Source: Candidatus Microbacterium stercoravium (lineage in GTDB: Bacteria; Actinomycetota; Actinomycetes; Actinomycetales; Microbacteriaceae). From it: a stretch of 36,425 nucleotides of DNA. The stretch covers positions 1 through 36,425 of the forward strand of contig DXAM01000053.1 of the NCBI GenBank assembly GCA_019117025.1. Direction: 5' to 3'. Below, one piece after another: positions 16,343 through 24,186 of this stretch; position 1 is the first letter of the stretch; each line of letters begins with the position of its first letter. Both the position numbers and the translations under genes were made by a program. Below the pieces are notes generated by a model. The model saw only the letters and a list, made by a program, of their open reading frames with translations. It did not search any database and was not told where the DNA came from.

Positions 16343-17575
16343 GTGGCGTCTTTCTCGTTCGGTGCAGGCAATGCGCAGAAGCTCGCGCGTCTGCCTCTCT
16401 ACGGCATCGGGCGCCTCGTGACGCTCGTGACGCCCCGCACCGGGCGATGGGTGTTCGGATGCGGATCGGGCATCGCCGACGGCGCCCTCGCCCTCTGGCG
16501 CGAGGCCGAGGCCCGCGGCATCGATGCCGTGTGGCTGACGACGACGGAGCGCGAGCGCGCGGATGCCGAGCGCGCGGGGATCCCGACGATCCCGAAGATG
16601 TCGTGGCGCGGGTTCTGGGCGACGGCGCGTGCGCGCGTGGCGGTCGTGACGCACGGGTTCGGCGACGTCAATCCCTTCGCGGTCTCGGGGGCGTTCGTCG
16701 CTCAGCTGTGGCACGGGATCCCGTTGAAGCGCATCGGCCTCGACGCGCCGGAACTGGTGCGCAGCGCGTTCCTGCCGAACTCGGCGCTCGTTCGGCGCGT
16801 GATCGGTTGGATGTATCGACGTTCGGCGCAGCGCATCGGGGTGCTTCCCGCGGCCAGCCATCTCGTGCGCGCGCGCCTCGAATCGGCGTTCGGCATCGGG
16901 CATGACCGCATCGCCGTCACCGGCGAGCCCCGCGTCGACGTGATCGCCACAGAGACGGCGGAGCAGGCGCGAGCGATCGTCGCGAACCGGATCCCCGGTA
17001 TCCGCGACGAGAGTGCGCTGCTGCTCTACGCGCCGACGTGGCGCGACGGCGACCCCGATCCCGGTGTGCCGTCCGAGGCGGAATGGCGCGAGATCGCGGA
17101 CGTCCTCGACGCGCACGACGCGGTGCTGATCGTGCGCTCCCACCGCCTCGGTGAGGGAGAGTACGTGCCCGGCATCGCCACCGACCGCATCGCGCTGCTC
17201 GGCGCTGATCAGCTGGCCGACATCACCCCCGCGATCCCCGCGTTCGCAGCGCTCATCACTGACTACTCGTCGCTCGTGTACGACGCGGCGCTCGCCGACG
17301 TGCCATCGCTCTTCCTCGCCCCCGACATCGAGGAGTATGCGCGCCGGCGCGGCTTCTACGGCACGTACGCGGACGTGGCCGGACCGGATCCCGCGACGAC
17401 ATGGGCGGCGCTCGTTCCCGAGATCGCCCGGTTCCTCGGGCAGGATGAAGAGCGTGAGCGCCGCATCGGCGTGGCCCGCGCGCTGAGCGCGCGAGTCCAC
17501 ACATACCGCGACGGACGCAACACGCGCCGCGTGCTCGAAGAGATCCTCCACCGGATCGGAGAGAACAGACCATGA
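16343..17575 (+). CDS. CDP-glycerol glycerophosphotransferase family protein (first copy)
   Basis: The 410-residue protein resembles the TagF/TagB-type polymerases and primases that transfer glycerol- or ribitol-phosphate from a CDP-polyol to a teichoic-acid-type chain at the inner face of the membrane. Motifs are LWHGIPLKRIG (WHG at about 123-125), LLYAPTWRDGD near 228 and ITDYSSLVYDAAL near 313. These are the conserved regions of PF04464. There is no large N-terminal domain; an N-terminal basic region could dock on the membrane. GTG 16343 is fixed by TAGGCT six bases upstream. The next gene, a second copy, overlaps by four bases (ATGA), so the two probably act on the same polymer. Donor sugar alcohol is unknown. 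Confidence 0.87.
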   Translation: MASFSFGAGNAQKLARLPLYGIGRLVTLVTPRTGRWVFGCGSGIADGALALWREAEARGIDAVWLTTTERERADAERAGIPTIPKMSWRGFWATARARVAVVTHGFGDVNPFAVSGAFVAQLWHGIPLKRIGLDAPELVRSAFLPNSALVRRVIGWMYRRSAQRIGVLPAASHLVRARLESAFGIGHDRIAVTGEPRVDVIATETAEQARAIVANRIPGIRDESALLLYAPTWRDGDPDPGVPSEAEWREIADVLDAHDAVLIVRSHRLGEGEYVPGIATDRIALLGADQLADITPAIPAFAALITDYSSLVYDAALADVPSLFLAPDIEEYARRRGFYGTYADVAGPDPATTWAALVPEIARFLGQDEERERRIGVARALSARVHTYRDGRNTRRVLEEILHRIGENRP

Positions 17576-19002
17576 GTGAGGCGTCCGTCACGGGGATCGA
17601 TCAGAAGACCGGCGATCTCGTCGTCGCGGGGGAGGGGCCGCGGCCGGCGCGCGCCGAACTCGTCGGCGCCCGTGCCCGCGTCACCGCGCGCATGACGGGG
17701 CGCGGGACCACGTGGAAAGCGCGCTTTCCGCTCGTCGCCTCCCGCTGGGGCGGCAAGGAGCTCCCGCTGCCCTCGGGCGAGTACCGCATCGACATCGCGG
17801 GCGCCGTCGTGGCCGGGGCGATGCCGATGGTCATCGATGAGCGCCTGCGCATCGCGACGGACGGCCCGGCGGTCACGATCGGCCCGCCGCTGGATCCGTC
17901 GATCGAATCTCCTGAGGCGCGCGCGGCTCTCGAGCGCCGCTATTCGACGCCGTCCGCCCCTCTCCGGAATGCCGTGTTCTTCGAGAGCTTCTACGGCCGC
18001 GTCGCGGGCGACAACCCGCTCGCACTCGACCGCGAGATCGCGCGCGTGCGCCCCGACATCACGCGCTACTGGAGCGTCGTCGACCTGTCGGTCGAGGTGC
18101 CCGAGGGTGCGGTGGCCGTCATCGAACGATCGGCTGAGTGGTGGCGCGCCCGCGGCGAGGCGCGGTTGCTCATCGTCAACGATTGGCTTCGGCACCGCTT
18201 CGTGGCCCGAGACGGCCAGCGCGTGCTGCAGACCTGGCACGGCACGCCGCTGAAGCGCCTGGCTCTGCACCGGCGGGGATTCCAGCCGCGCCGATGGGGC
18301 GCCGTGCTGAAAGAATCCCGCCGCTGGGACGTGCTGCTCGCGCAGAATCCGTACGCCGCGCGGATCCTCTCGAAGGCCTATGCATTCGTCACACGCCCCG
18401 TGTGGGTCGAGGGGTATCCCCGCAACGATGTGCTCCGCACGGGAGACAGCGCCGAGGTGCGCAGAAAGCTCGGAATCGGCGACGACGAGCGCGTGCTGCT
18501 GTACGCGCCCACGTGGCGCGACGACCGCGACGACATGGTCGACTTCGTCGATCCGACGGCCCTCGCCGAGCGCACCTCGTCGGTGGTGCTCGTGCGCGGG
18601 CACAGCCGCACGCTGATCCCCGGACAGAACGCGACCGGGCCGCGCGTCATCGACGTGACGGGCTTCGCCGACGTGTCGCGGCTCATGCTCGCGGCCGACG
18701 CGCTCATCACCGACTATTCCTCCGTGATGTTCGACTTCTCGGGCACGGGCAAGCCCATGTACTTCATGGTGCCCGACATCGATCACTATCGCGGGCAGCT
18801 GCGCGGGTTCTACTTCGATCTCGAGAAGCGGGTGCCGGGCCCGGTGGTGCGCACGGAGGAGGAGCTGATCGGTGCACTCGACGAGGATCCGGCGTCCTAT
18901 GCGCACAGGTACGCCGAGTGGCGCGCGGTGTTCAACGCGCGCGACGACGGACACGCCGCCGAGCGCGTGGTGGCGCGTCTGCTCGATCAGCGCATGATCT
19001 GA
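17572..19002 (+). CDS. CDP-glycerol glycerophosphotransferase family protein (second copy, with N-terminal domain)
   Basis: The 476-residue protein has an N-terminal beta-rich domain (about residues 1-120) with no catalytic motif, then a PF04464 glycerophosphotransferase domain. Motifs are WHGTPLKRLAL (from about residue 222), LLYAPTWRDDRDD near 310 and ITDYSSVMFDFSGTG near 379, all intact. Its N-terminal domain resembles accessory regions of longer polymerases, so chain extension rather than priming is a possible role. The ATG overlaps the previous stop (17572-17575), giving coupled translation; GGAGAG lies upstream. It converges on a family 2 glycosyltransferase. Substrate polyol cannot be told from sequence. 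Confidence 0.87.
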   Translation: MSEASVTGIDQKTGDLVVAGEGPRPARAELVGARARVTARMTGRGTTWKARFPLVASRWGGKELPLPSGEYRIDIAGAVVAGAMPMVIDERLRIATDGPAVTIGPPLDPSIESPEARAALERRYSTPSAPLRNAVFFESFYGRVAGDNPLALDREIARVRPDITRYWSVVDLSVEVPEGAVAVIERSAEWWRARGEARLLIVNDWLRHRFVARDGQRVLQTWHGTPLKRLALHRRGFQPRRWGAVLKESRRWDVLLAQNPYAARILSKAYAFVTRPVWVEGYPRNDVLRTGDSAEVRRKLGIGDDERVLLYAPTWRDDRDDMVDFVDPTALAERTSSVVLVRGHSRTLIPGQNATGPRVIDVTGFADVSRLMLAADALITDYSSVMFDFSGTGKPMYFMVPDIDHYRGQLRGFYFDLEKRVPGPVVRTEEELIGALDEDPASYAHRYAEWRAVFNARDDGHAAERVVARLLDQRMI

Positions 19003-19015
19003 CGCGCCCCGCGCA

Positions 19016-20125
19016 CTACGGCAGCGGAGTGTTCCGGCCCGAGAGACGGGACGTGTCGACCGTTTCGCTCGCGCCGCGGACGACACCCGCAAGGAAGCCC
19101 GCGCCCCAGGCGAGGTGCATGGTCGGCACCACGGCGAGGATCCACGCCCGTTCGGCCGGGCCGGCGCCGCGGCGGCCCGCGGCGAACAGCGCGACGATGC
19201 CCGCGTATGCCGCGATCGGCACATAGGCGAGCGTTGCGATCGCGCCCAGCATGCCCGTCAGGGCGCCGGCGCCGCGCAGCACGCGGACCAGCAGCGCGAC
19301 GACGAGGGTCACGAGCAGCGCGGGCGGGGCGAAGAACCGCAACGAGTTGCGCGAACCGTACCGACGCACGAGTTCGCCGCGCCACCGGCCGGTCGCGACG
19401 AACTGGCGCGCCAGGCGCGGCCAGCTCTCGCGCGGGCGGTAGGTGACCGACAGCGAGGGGTCGAACATGACGCGGTAGCCCGCGCTGCGAATGCGCAGGT
19501 TGAGCTCCCAGTCCTCGCCGCGTCGGATCGACTCGTCGAAGCAGCCGACCTCTTCGAGCACCTCGCGGCGCATCACCCCGAGGTAGGCCGATTCCGCCTC
19601 GGACTCGGTGCCGCCGCCGTGATAGGCGCCGCCGCCGAGTCCGATCCGCGAGTTGTAGGCGGCGGCCGCGGCGCGCTGGAACGGCGTCGTGCCCTCGGCC
19701 CGCATCACTCCTCCGACGTTCGCCGCGCCCGTGCGCTCGAGCGTCTCGAGGGCGCGCCGGGTATACCCGGGCGTGAGTTCGGAATGCGCATCGACGCGAA
19801 CGATCGTGGGGTGCTTCGACGCGTGGATCGCGAGGTTGAGTCCGACCGGGATGTCGGCGGCCGGGTTGTCGACGAGCACGATGCGCGCATCGTTCGCCGC
19901 CAGCTCGTGTGCGAGTTCGGTCGTGCCGTCGCTCGATGGCCCGAGCGCGAGCACGAGCTCGATCGGCCCGTCGACCTCCTGCGCGAGAGCCGATGCGACC
20001 GCGGTCGGGAGGTAGTCGTGCTCGTTGAGAACCGGCATCACGAAGGACACGCCGGATCCGCGAGGAACCGCGGGAACATCTCTCGACGTGCGCGCGGCAG
20101 AGATCGAGCCGGGATCGTTACGCAT
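19016..20125 (-). CDS. Family 2 glycosyltransferase with C-terminal membrane segments
   Basis: The 369-residue protein has a GT2 (GT-A fold) domain at about residues 20-250 and hydrophobic segments near 265-350. Motifs are VSFVMPVLNEHDYL, then VDNPAADIPVGLNLAI and a DxD-like VRVDAHSEL that binds the nucleotide sugar. GEDWELNLRI supplies the catalytic acid. Relatives include ExoA-like succinoglycan glycosyltransferases. It probably adds a sugar to a lipid-linked or surface glycan. ATG 20125 is chosen because GATGAT lies six bases upstream and the longer frame to 20521 runs across the divergent gene. Only about 50 bases separate it from that gene, another glycerophosphotransferase, so joint control is likely. 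Confidence 0.85.
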   Translation of the reverse strand: MRNDPGSISAARTSRDVPAVPRGSGVSFVMPVLNEHDYLPTAVASALAQEVDGPIELVLALGPSSDGTTELAHELAANDARIVLVDNPAADIPVGLNLAIHASKHPTIVRVDAHSELTPGYTRRALETLERTGAANVGGVMRAEGTTPFQRAAAAAYNSRIGLGGGAYHGGGTESEAESAYLGVMRREVLEEVGCFDESIRRGEDWELNLRIRSAGYRVMFDPSLSVTYRPRESWPRLARQFVATGRWRGELVRRYGSRNSLRFFAPPALLVTLVVALLVRVLRGAGALTGMLGAIATLAYVPIAAYAGIVALFAAGRRGAGPAERAWILAVVPTMHLAWGAGFLAGVVRGASETVDTSRLSGRNTPLP

Positions 20126-20131
20126 TTTTCG

Positions 20132-20137
20132 ATCATC
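20132..20137 (-). promoter_or_regulatory. -10 box, leaderless promoter of the GT2 gene
   Basis: GATGAT on the minus strand lies six bases before the ATG at 20125. It is a weak match (T1 replaced by G). Confidence 0.4.
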
Positions 20138-20164
20138 GCACGGGGTCATGACAGGACGCCTGGA

Positions 20165-20170
20165 TAGCGT
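20165..20170 (+). promoter_or_regulatory. -10 box, leaderless promoter of the third glycerophosphotransferase gene
   Basis: TAGCGT ends seven bases before GTG 20178. Together with the opposing box at 20132-20137 it makes a very tight divergent promoter pair. Confidence 0.55.
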
Positions 20171-20177
20171 GGAATGC

Positions 20178-21434
20178 GTGAAGCTGGTGAAAGACGCGAA
20201 CAAGGCCATGGCGCTCATCGGGAAGGCCCGGCGCTCGCGCGCGGCGTACCGCGAGGTCACCGCCGCGATGCGACAGCGCGGCCCGTCGGAACGCGAACGG
20301 TTCCAGATCGCGGTGTACTTCGCCGACGGCGACGTCAACATGTACCAGATCCGCCAGTGGTACCGCCCGCTGCAGGAGCTCGCGAAGACGTGGCCCGTGG
20401 TCGTGATCGCCCGCAACGCGACGGGGGCGAAGGCGATCCTCGACGACGGGGCGCTGCCAGTCGCGTTCGTTCCCGAGGTGCGGGGCGTCGAGCGCTTCCT
20501 CGAACGGCAGGACATCCGCATCGTGCTCTATGTGAACCAGAACACGCGCAACTTCCAGATGTTCCGCTACGGCCGCCGGTGGCACGTGTTCATCAACCAT
20601 GGTGAGTCGGACAAGATGTACATGACGACGAACCAGTACAAGGCCTACGACTACGCGTTCATCGCGGGCCAGGCTGCGCGGGAGCGCCTCTCGCGCACGC
20701 TGTGGGATTACGACATCGACCGGCGCACGCTCGACATCGGCCGACCCCAGGCCGACCACTACTCCGGAACCACGCCGTTCGCGCCCGACGATCGCACCGT
20801 CGTGCTGTACGCACCGACGTGGGAGGGCGACCGCCCGGCGGCGGCATACGGATCCATCGTGACGCATGGCGAGGCGCTCGTCTCGACGCTGCTCGCCGAT
20901 CCGCGCTACCGCGTCATCTATCGGCCGCATCCGCGCAGCGGCGTCGTCGACCCCGCCTACGGCGAGGCGAACAAGCGCATCATCGCGGCGGTCGCGGCCG
21001 CGAACCGTGCCGACGAGGCGGCTCAGCACGTGTTCGACGACGGAGCCGAGCTCGGGTGGCAGCTCGCGGCGGCGGATGTCGCGATCGTCGACATCTCGGC
21101 GATGGTCTACGACCGCCTCGCCGTCGGCAAGCCGCTGCTGATCACGCGCCCCGTCGATCCGTCGGCGGAGATCGACGAGGGCGGCTACCTCAGCGCGTGC
21201 GAGTGGCTGACGGCAGCGGGCGCCGCGAACGTCGTGCCCGAGCTGACGCGCGTGCTCGACGATCCTGAGACGGCCTCGCGCCTCGCGCGCTGGGTGCAGC
21301 ACTACTTCGGCGACACGACGCCCGGCGCTCCGACCGCACGCCTGCATGCGGCGGTGGAGGAGCTGATGGAGAAATGGGACCGGTTCTCGGAGCGCGAGGC
21401 GACCTCATCTGCGAATGTGCAGGGTGGCATATAA
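20178..21434 (+). CDS. CDP-glycerol glycerophosphotransferase-like protein (third copy, diverged)
   Basis: The 418-residue protein keeps the outline of PF04464 but has diverged. VVLYAPTWEGDRP (near residue 212) is intact. The WHG motif is replaced by FINHGESDK near residue 137, keeping His-Gly, and the TDYSS motif by IVDISAMVYDRL near 303. Additional motifs are VIYRPHPRSG and IRQWYRPLQEL. Similar diverged members occur among polyol-phosphate or sugar-phosphate transferases, so donor or acceptor may differ from the two copies upstream. GTG 20178 is supported by TAGCGT seven bases upstream; the frame continues back to 20025 but that part overlaps the divergent gene. It is followed by a small regulator. 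Confidence 0.78.
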   Translation: MKLVKDANKAMALIGKARRSRAAYREVTAAMRQRGPSERERFQIAVYFADGDVNMYQIRQWYRPLQELAKTWPVVVIARNATGAKAILDDGALPVAFVPEVRGVERFLERQDIRIVLYVNQNTRNFQMFRYGRRWHVFINHGESDKMYMTTNQYKAYDYAFIAGQAARERLSRTLWDYDIDRRTLDIGRPQADHYSGTTPFAPDDRTVVLYAPTWEGDRPAAAYGSIVTHGEALVSTLLADPRYRVIYRPHPRSGVVDPAYGEANKRIIAAVAAANRADEAAQHVFDDGAELGWQLAAADVAIVDISAMVYDRLAVGKPLLITRPVDPSAEIDEGGYLSACEWLTAAGAANVVPELTRVLDDPETASRLARWVQHYFGDTTPGAPTARLHAAVEELMEKWDRFSEREATSSANVQGGI

Positions 21435-21487
21435 GCTGCGGCATGAAAGCTTAGGCGTTTGAGTGGTGGTCTCGAGACGATCGGTTC

Positions 21488-21796
21488 ATGCCCGATCCTC
21501 ACTCGCCCGCCGCTGCGGAGGTCGGGCGCCGCATCGCGGCGTTCCGCGCCAAGGCAGGTGTGAGTGCACGCGCCCTCGCGGAGAGCGCCGATATGGATCT
21601 CACGAACTATCAGCGCATCGAGCGCGGGCGCGGCAACCCGACGATCTCGACGCTGCTGCAGATCGCGGTCGCGCTCGAGGTCGATGTCGGCGAGCTCGTC
21701 ACCGGGCTCGGCGCCGACGATCTGCAGAACGGCCGTCTGCCCTACGGGTATACGGAGCTGCCGCAGCGCCGCCGCAGCACGCGCATCGCGTACTAG
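21488..21796 (+). CDS. XRE-family helix-turn-helix regulator
   Basis: This 102-residue DNA-binding protein has an N-terminal XRE domain (about residues 10-70): VGRRIAAFRAKAGVSARALAE, read as VGRRIAAF then RAKAGVSARALAE. DLTNYQRIERGRGNPTISTLL contains the recognition helix and the IERGRGNP hallmark, and is read as DLTNYQRI then ERGRGNPTIS. A short basic tail follows. There is no second domain for ligand binding. GACGAT, a weak -10 box, ends six bases before ATG 21488. It shares its stop palindrome with the convergent gene. It may control the surface-polymer genes around it, but nothing in sequence proves that. Confidence 0.85.
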   Translation: MPDPHSPAAAEVGRRIAAFRAKAGVSARALAESADMDLTNYQRIERGRGNPTISTLLQIAVALEVDVGELVTGLGADDLQNGRLPYGYTELPQRRRSTRIAY

Positions 21797-22074
21797 AAAA
21801 CGAACTGCCACAGCAGCTCTTCATCGACGCCCGCGCGGCGCCAGCTCAAGGTGACCGCCAGATCGGCGGTGTCGATGTCGCAGAGGCAGATCTCGTTCTC
21901 GTCTGCGGGCAGCACGGTGCCCCAGTGCTCGGTCGTGATGTGATCACCGGCGCGGATCAGCGCTCGGGCATACTCGAGCGGCTCGACCGACGTGTTGAGG
22001 ACGACGGGGTGGGGGAACTGGCGGCGTACGCTCCACGGGGTGGTCAGCGGGTGCGGATCAGTGCTCTGCGTCAT
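21793..22074 (-). CDS. Hypothetical protein of 93 residues
   Basis: I recognise no family. The protein has no membrane segment or signal peptide. It contains two tryptophan-rich parts (TPWSVRRQFPHPVVLN and TLSWRRAGVDEELLWQFVF) and a central acidic ENEICLCDIDTADLAV with two cysteines. The start is supported by TATGTT six bases upstream of ATG 22074. Its TAG stop lies in the same CTAG palindrome as the stop of the XRE gene. GC content looks lower than that of its neighbours but codon use is still typical of the window. The pairing with an XRE regulator is convergent, so it is not a standard toxin-antitoxin operon. Confidence 0.6.
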   Translation of the reverse strand: MTQSTDPHPLTTPWSVRRQFPHPVVLNTSVEPLEYARALIRAGDHITTEHWGTVLPADENEICLCDIDTADLAVTLSWRRAGVDEELLWQFVF

Positions 22075-22080
22075 GCCGGG

Positions 22081-22086
22081 AACATA
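22081..22086 (-). promoter_or_regulatory. -10 box, leaderless promoter of the 93-residue protein
   Basis: TATGTT on the minus strand lies six bases before the ATG at 22074. Confidence 0.55.
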
Positions 22087-22090
22087 CGGA

Positions 22091-22132
22091 GAACCCCTGA
22101 CACTCGAACGGAGATTCGAGTGTCAGGGGTTC
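22091..22132 (-). terminator. Long perfect hairpin after the cytidylyltransferase gene
   Basis: Arms 22091-22108 and 22115-22132 pair over 18 bases with no mismatch around a six-base loop. It lies 13 bases beyond the end of the minus-strand nucleotidyltransferase gene and ahead of the promoter of the next minus-strand gene. Confidence 0.75.
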
Positions 22133-22145
22133 TGACGCAGTCGGA

Positions 22146-22841
22146 TCAGGCGAGCACTTCGTTGGCGCGCACGAGATCCTCGGCGAAGTCGACCTCGACG
22201 GCGTACAAGTCGCTGATGTCCATCGCCGCGACGCGCAGACCGTTCTCGGTGATCGCGAGCTCGAGGCCGCGTTCGAAGTAGTCCTGGTCATCGACGCGCT
22301 GCAGCTGAGCCAGAAGCATGCGCTTGTCCTGACGCGAGATGTAGTTGATGCCCACAGCCTCGCCGATGCCGCCGACGACGGTCTTGGACAGCTCGGCGAC
22401 GAAGCCGTCGCGGTCGAGCGTGTACTTGACCTCTTCATCGCTCACCTGCGAGGTGTTCACAGTGACGAACGACTGCTCGCGCTCGATGAGGTCGACGGCA
22501 CGGCCGAGCACGCGGGGGTCGAACACGACGTCGCCGTTCATCCAGAGCACGCCGCCGCGGCCGGTTGCGGCGAGTGCGCGCATCAGGCTCTTCGAGGTGT
22601 TGGTCTGGTCGTATGCCTCGTTGTGCACGTAGCTGGCGTTCGGGAAAGCGTCGATGATCGTCTCGGCGCGGTAGCCGACGACCGTCGTGATGCGGGCGTC
22701 GGAGCCGAAGGCGGCGCGGATGTTCTCATGCTGCTGCTGCATGATGGTGCGGCCGTCGGACAGCGTCGTCAGCGACTTGGGGAGCTCGCGCCCGAGGCGC
22801 GTGCCCATGCCTGCTGCGAGGATGACGGTCTGGAGGGTCAT
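22146..22841 (-). CDS. LicC-like nucleotidyltransferase (NTP transferase)
   Basis: The 231-residue protein is a single-domain sugar-/choline-phosphate nucleotidyltransferase. The nucleotide-binding signature VILAAGMGTRLGRELPKSL (residues 6-24) and the metal-binding MNGDVVFD near residue 100 are clear. The last third has EVDFAEDLVRANEVL, like the end of LicC-type phosphocholine cytidylyltransferases. It could supply CDP-activated polyol or choline to the glycerophosphotransferases nearby, but glucose-1-phosphate-type enzymes share this fold, so substrate is uncertain. AAGGAG lies nine bases before ATG 22841; a longer frame to 22892 has no such support. A long hairpin ends the transcript. Confidence 0.8.
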   Translation of the reverse strand: MTLQTVILAAGMGTRLGRELPKSLTTLSDGRTIMQQQHENIRAAFGSDARITTVVGYRAETIIDAFPNASYVHNEAYDQTNTSKSLMRALAATGRGGVLWMNGDVVFDPRVLGRAVDLIEREQSFVTVNTSQVSDEEVKYTLDRDGFVAELSKTVVGGIGEAVGINYISRQDKRMLLAQLQRVDDQDYFERGLELAITENGLRVAAMDISDLYAVEVDFAEDLVRANEVLA

Positions 22842-22938
22842 GCGAATACTCCTTGATCTGGGGGAGGGCCGTGCCCGTGAATCCGAGAACACCGCTGTGG
22901 CGGTCGGTTCATCAGGAATTCATCCCTTGTCTCGTACC

Positions 22939-22944
22939 AGGATA
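22939..22944 (-). promoter_or_regulatory. Possible -10 box of the nucleotidyltransferase gene
   Basis: TATCCT on the minus strand is the best -10 match in the 210-base gap upstream of ATG 22841. It would give a 5' leader of about 90 bases. No clear -35 box was seen. The rest of this gap holds nothing else recognisable apart from the opposite promoter at 23041. Confidence 0.3.
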
Positions 22945-23040
22945 CCAACGCATGGAGAAAATGTGAGGATCGTGCGGCGGATCTGGAGGTTTCCGTCGCG
23001 CCCCCGCCGTGGCGCGAAGAGAGTTCCGTGATCCGATTGC

Positions 23041-23046
23041 TAGATT
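23041..23046 (+). promoter_or_regulatory. -10 box, leaderless promoter of the ABC ATPase gene
   Basis: TAGATT ends six bases before GTG 23053, which fixes the start of the long N-terminal extension. Confidence 0.6.
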
Positions 23047-23052
23047 GGTCGG

Positions 23053-24186
23053 GTGACGAACACGCCGGGGCAGAGGGGGACGGCCGTGCGCGACGAGCCC
23101 GCGGAAGACGCCGATCTGAGCCCTTCGCCGCCGAAGCCCGCCGAGACCGCCCCTGATGCTGCGCGCCGGCTCGGTGAGGAGACCCGCGCCGACGATGCGC
23201 CGTCCGTGCCGCCGGTCGACGACGACACGCCGACCGCCGCAGAGTCCGACGCATCCGGCGACGGCGACCGGGAAGAATCCGAGATCTCCGTCGATGGCGA
23301 TCTCGACGAGGTCGAAGCGTCCCGCGACCGCCGCGTCGATGACGCCGAGCCGTTCGGGGATCGCGAGCTCCACAACGCCGAACCCCTCCATGACAGCCAG
23401 CTCGACGATGCCGAACCGTTCGGCACGGGCCTCGCTCTCGAGCTGCGCGGGGTCGTGAAGACCTACCGCGGCGAGCCCGCCGTGGCCGGTATCGACCTGA
23501 GTGTTCCTGCGGGGTCGTTCTACGGCCTGGTCGGCCCGAACGGTGCCGGCAAGACGACGACGCTGTCCATGATCTCCGGTCTGCTGCGCGCCGATCGCGG
23601 CGAGATCCGCGTGTTCGGCGAAGACGCGCGGGCGGATCCCCGCACCGCCAAGCGGCTCATGGGCGTGCTGCCCGACCGCATGCGCACGTTCGACCGCCTG
23701 TCGGGTCGTCAGCTCCTGCACTACGTCGGCTCGTTGCGCGGACTCTCGGGGCGCGTGACGCGCGAGCGCGCCGACGAACTGGCCGAGACCTTCGACCTGG
23801 CGTCGGCACTCGGCCGCCCGGTCTCGGACTACTCGACCGGCATGACGAAGAAGCTCATGCTCGCATGCGCGATGATCCACGCGCCGCGCCTGCTCGTACT
23901 CGACGAACCGTTCGAATCGGTCGATCCGATCTCGTCGCAGAAGCTTCTCGACGTGCTGCGCACGTACGTCGCGGGCGGCGGCACGGTGATCCTCTCAGGG
24001 CACAGCATGAGCCTGATCGAGCGCATGTGCACCCGCATCTCGGTGCTCGTCACGGGCCAGGTGCTCGCAGAGGGCACGGTCGATGAGGTCCGCGGCGAGA
24101 TGACGCTCGAGCAGCGGTTCATCGATCTCAGCGGCAGCGGCGTCGAAGGGGGCGGGCTCGAGTGGTTGCACACGTCGTCCGCCTGA
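23053..24186 (+). CDS. ABC transporter ATP-binding protein with acidic N-terminal extension
   Basis: The 377-residue protein has a standard ABC ATPase domain from about residue 130: Walker A GPNGAGKTTT (about 160-169), signature YSTGMTKKLML near 259, Walker B LLVLDEPFE near 280 and the switch LSGHSM. It is the ABC-2/CcmA type that works with a membrane permease. In front lies a 130-residue acidic, probably unfolded region rich in Asp, Glu and Pro, with repeats of the kind DDAEPFG. Most relatives start directly at the ATPase. GTG 23053 with TAGATT six bases upstream supports real translation of the extension. The permease gene overlaps its end. Substrate unknown. Confidence 0.9.
   Translation: MTNTPGQRGTAVRDEPAEDADLSPSPPKPAETAPDAARRLGEETRADDAPSVPPVDDDTPTAAESDASGDGDREESEISVDGDLDEVEASRDRRVDDAEPFGDRELHNAEPLHDSQLDDAEPFGTGLALELRGVVKTYRGEPAVAGIDLSVPAGSFYGLVGPNGAGKTTTLSMISGLLRADRGEIRVFGEDARADPRTAKRLMGVLPDRMRTFDRLSGRQLLHYVGSLRGLSGRVTRERADELAETFDLASALGRPVSDYSTGMTKKLMLACAMIHAPRLLVLDEPFESVDPISSQKLLDVLRTYVAGGGTVILSGHSMSLIERMCTRISVLVTGQVLAEGTVDEVRGEMTLEQRFIDLSGSGVEGGGLEWLHTSSA

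Noticed and set aside
14807..17551. A 914-codon minus-strand open frame across the protease and glycerophosphotransferase genes
   Set aside because: It is antisense to two genes with full catalytic motifs. Its own protein is mostly Arg, Asp, Val and Ala in low-complexity runs, as expected of a high-GC shadow frame.
21488..22074. XRE gene and 93-residue gene as a toxin-antitoxin pair
   Set aside because: The genes are convergent, have separate promoters and show no toxin family motif.
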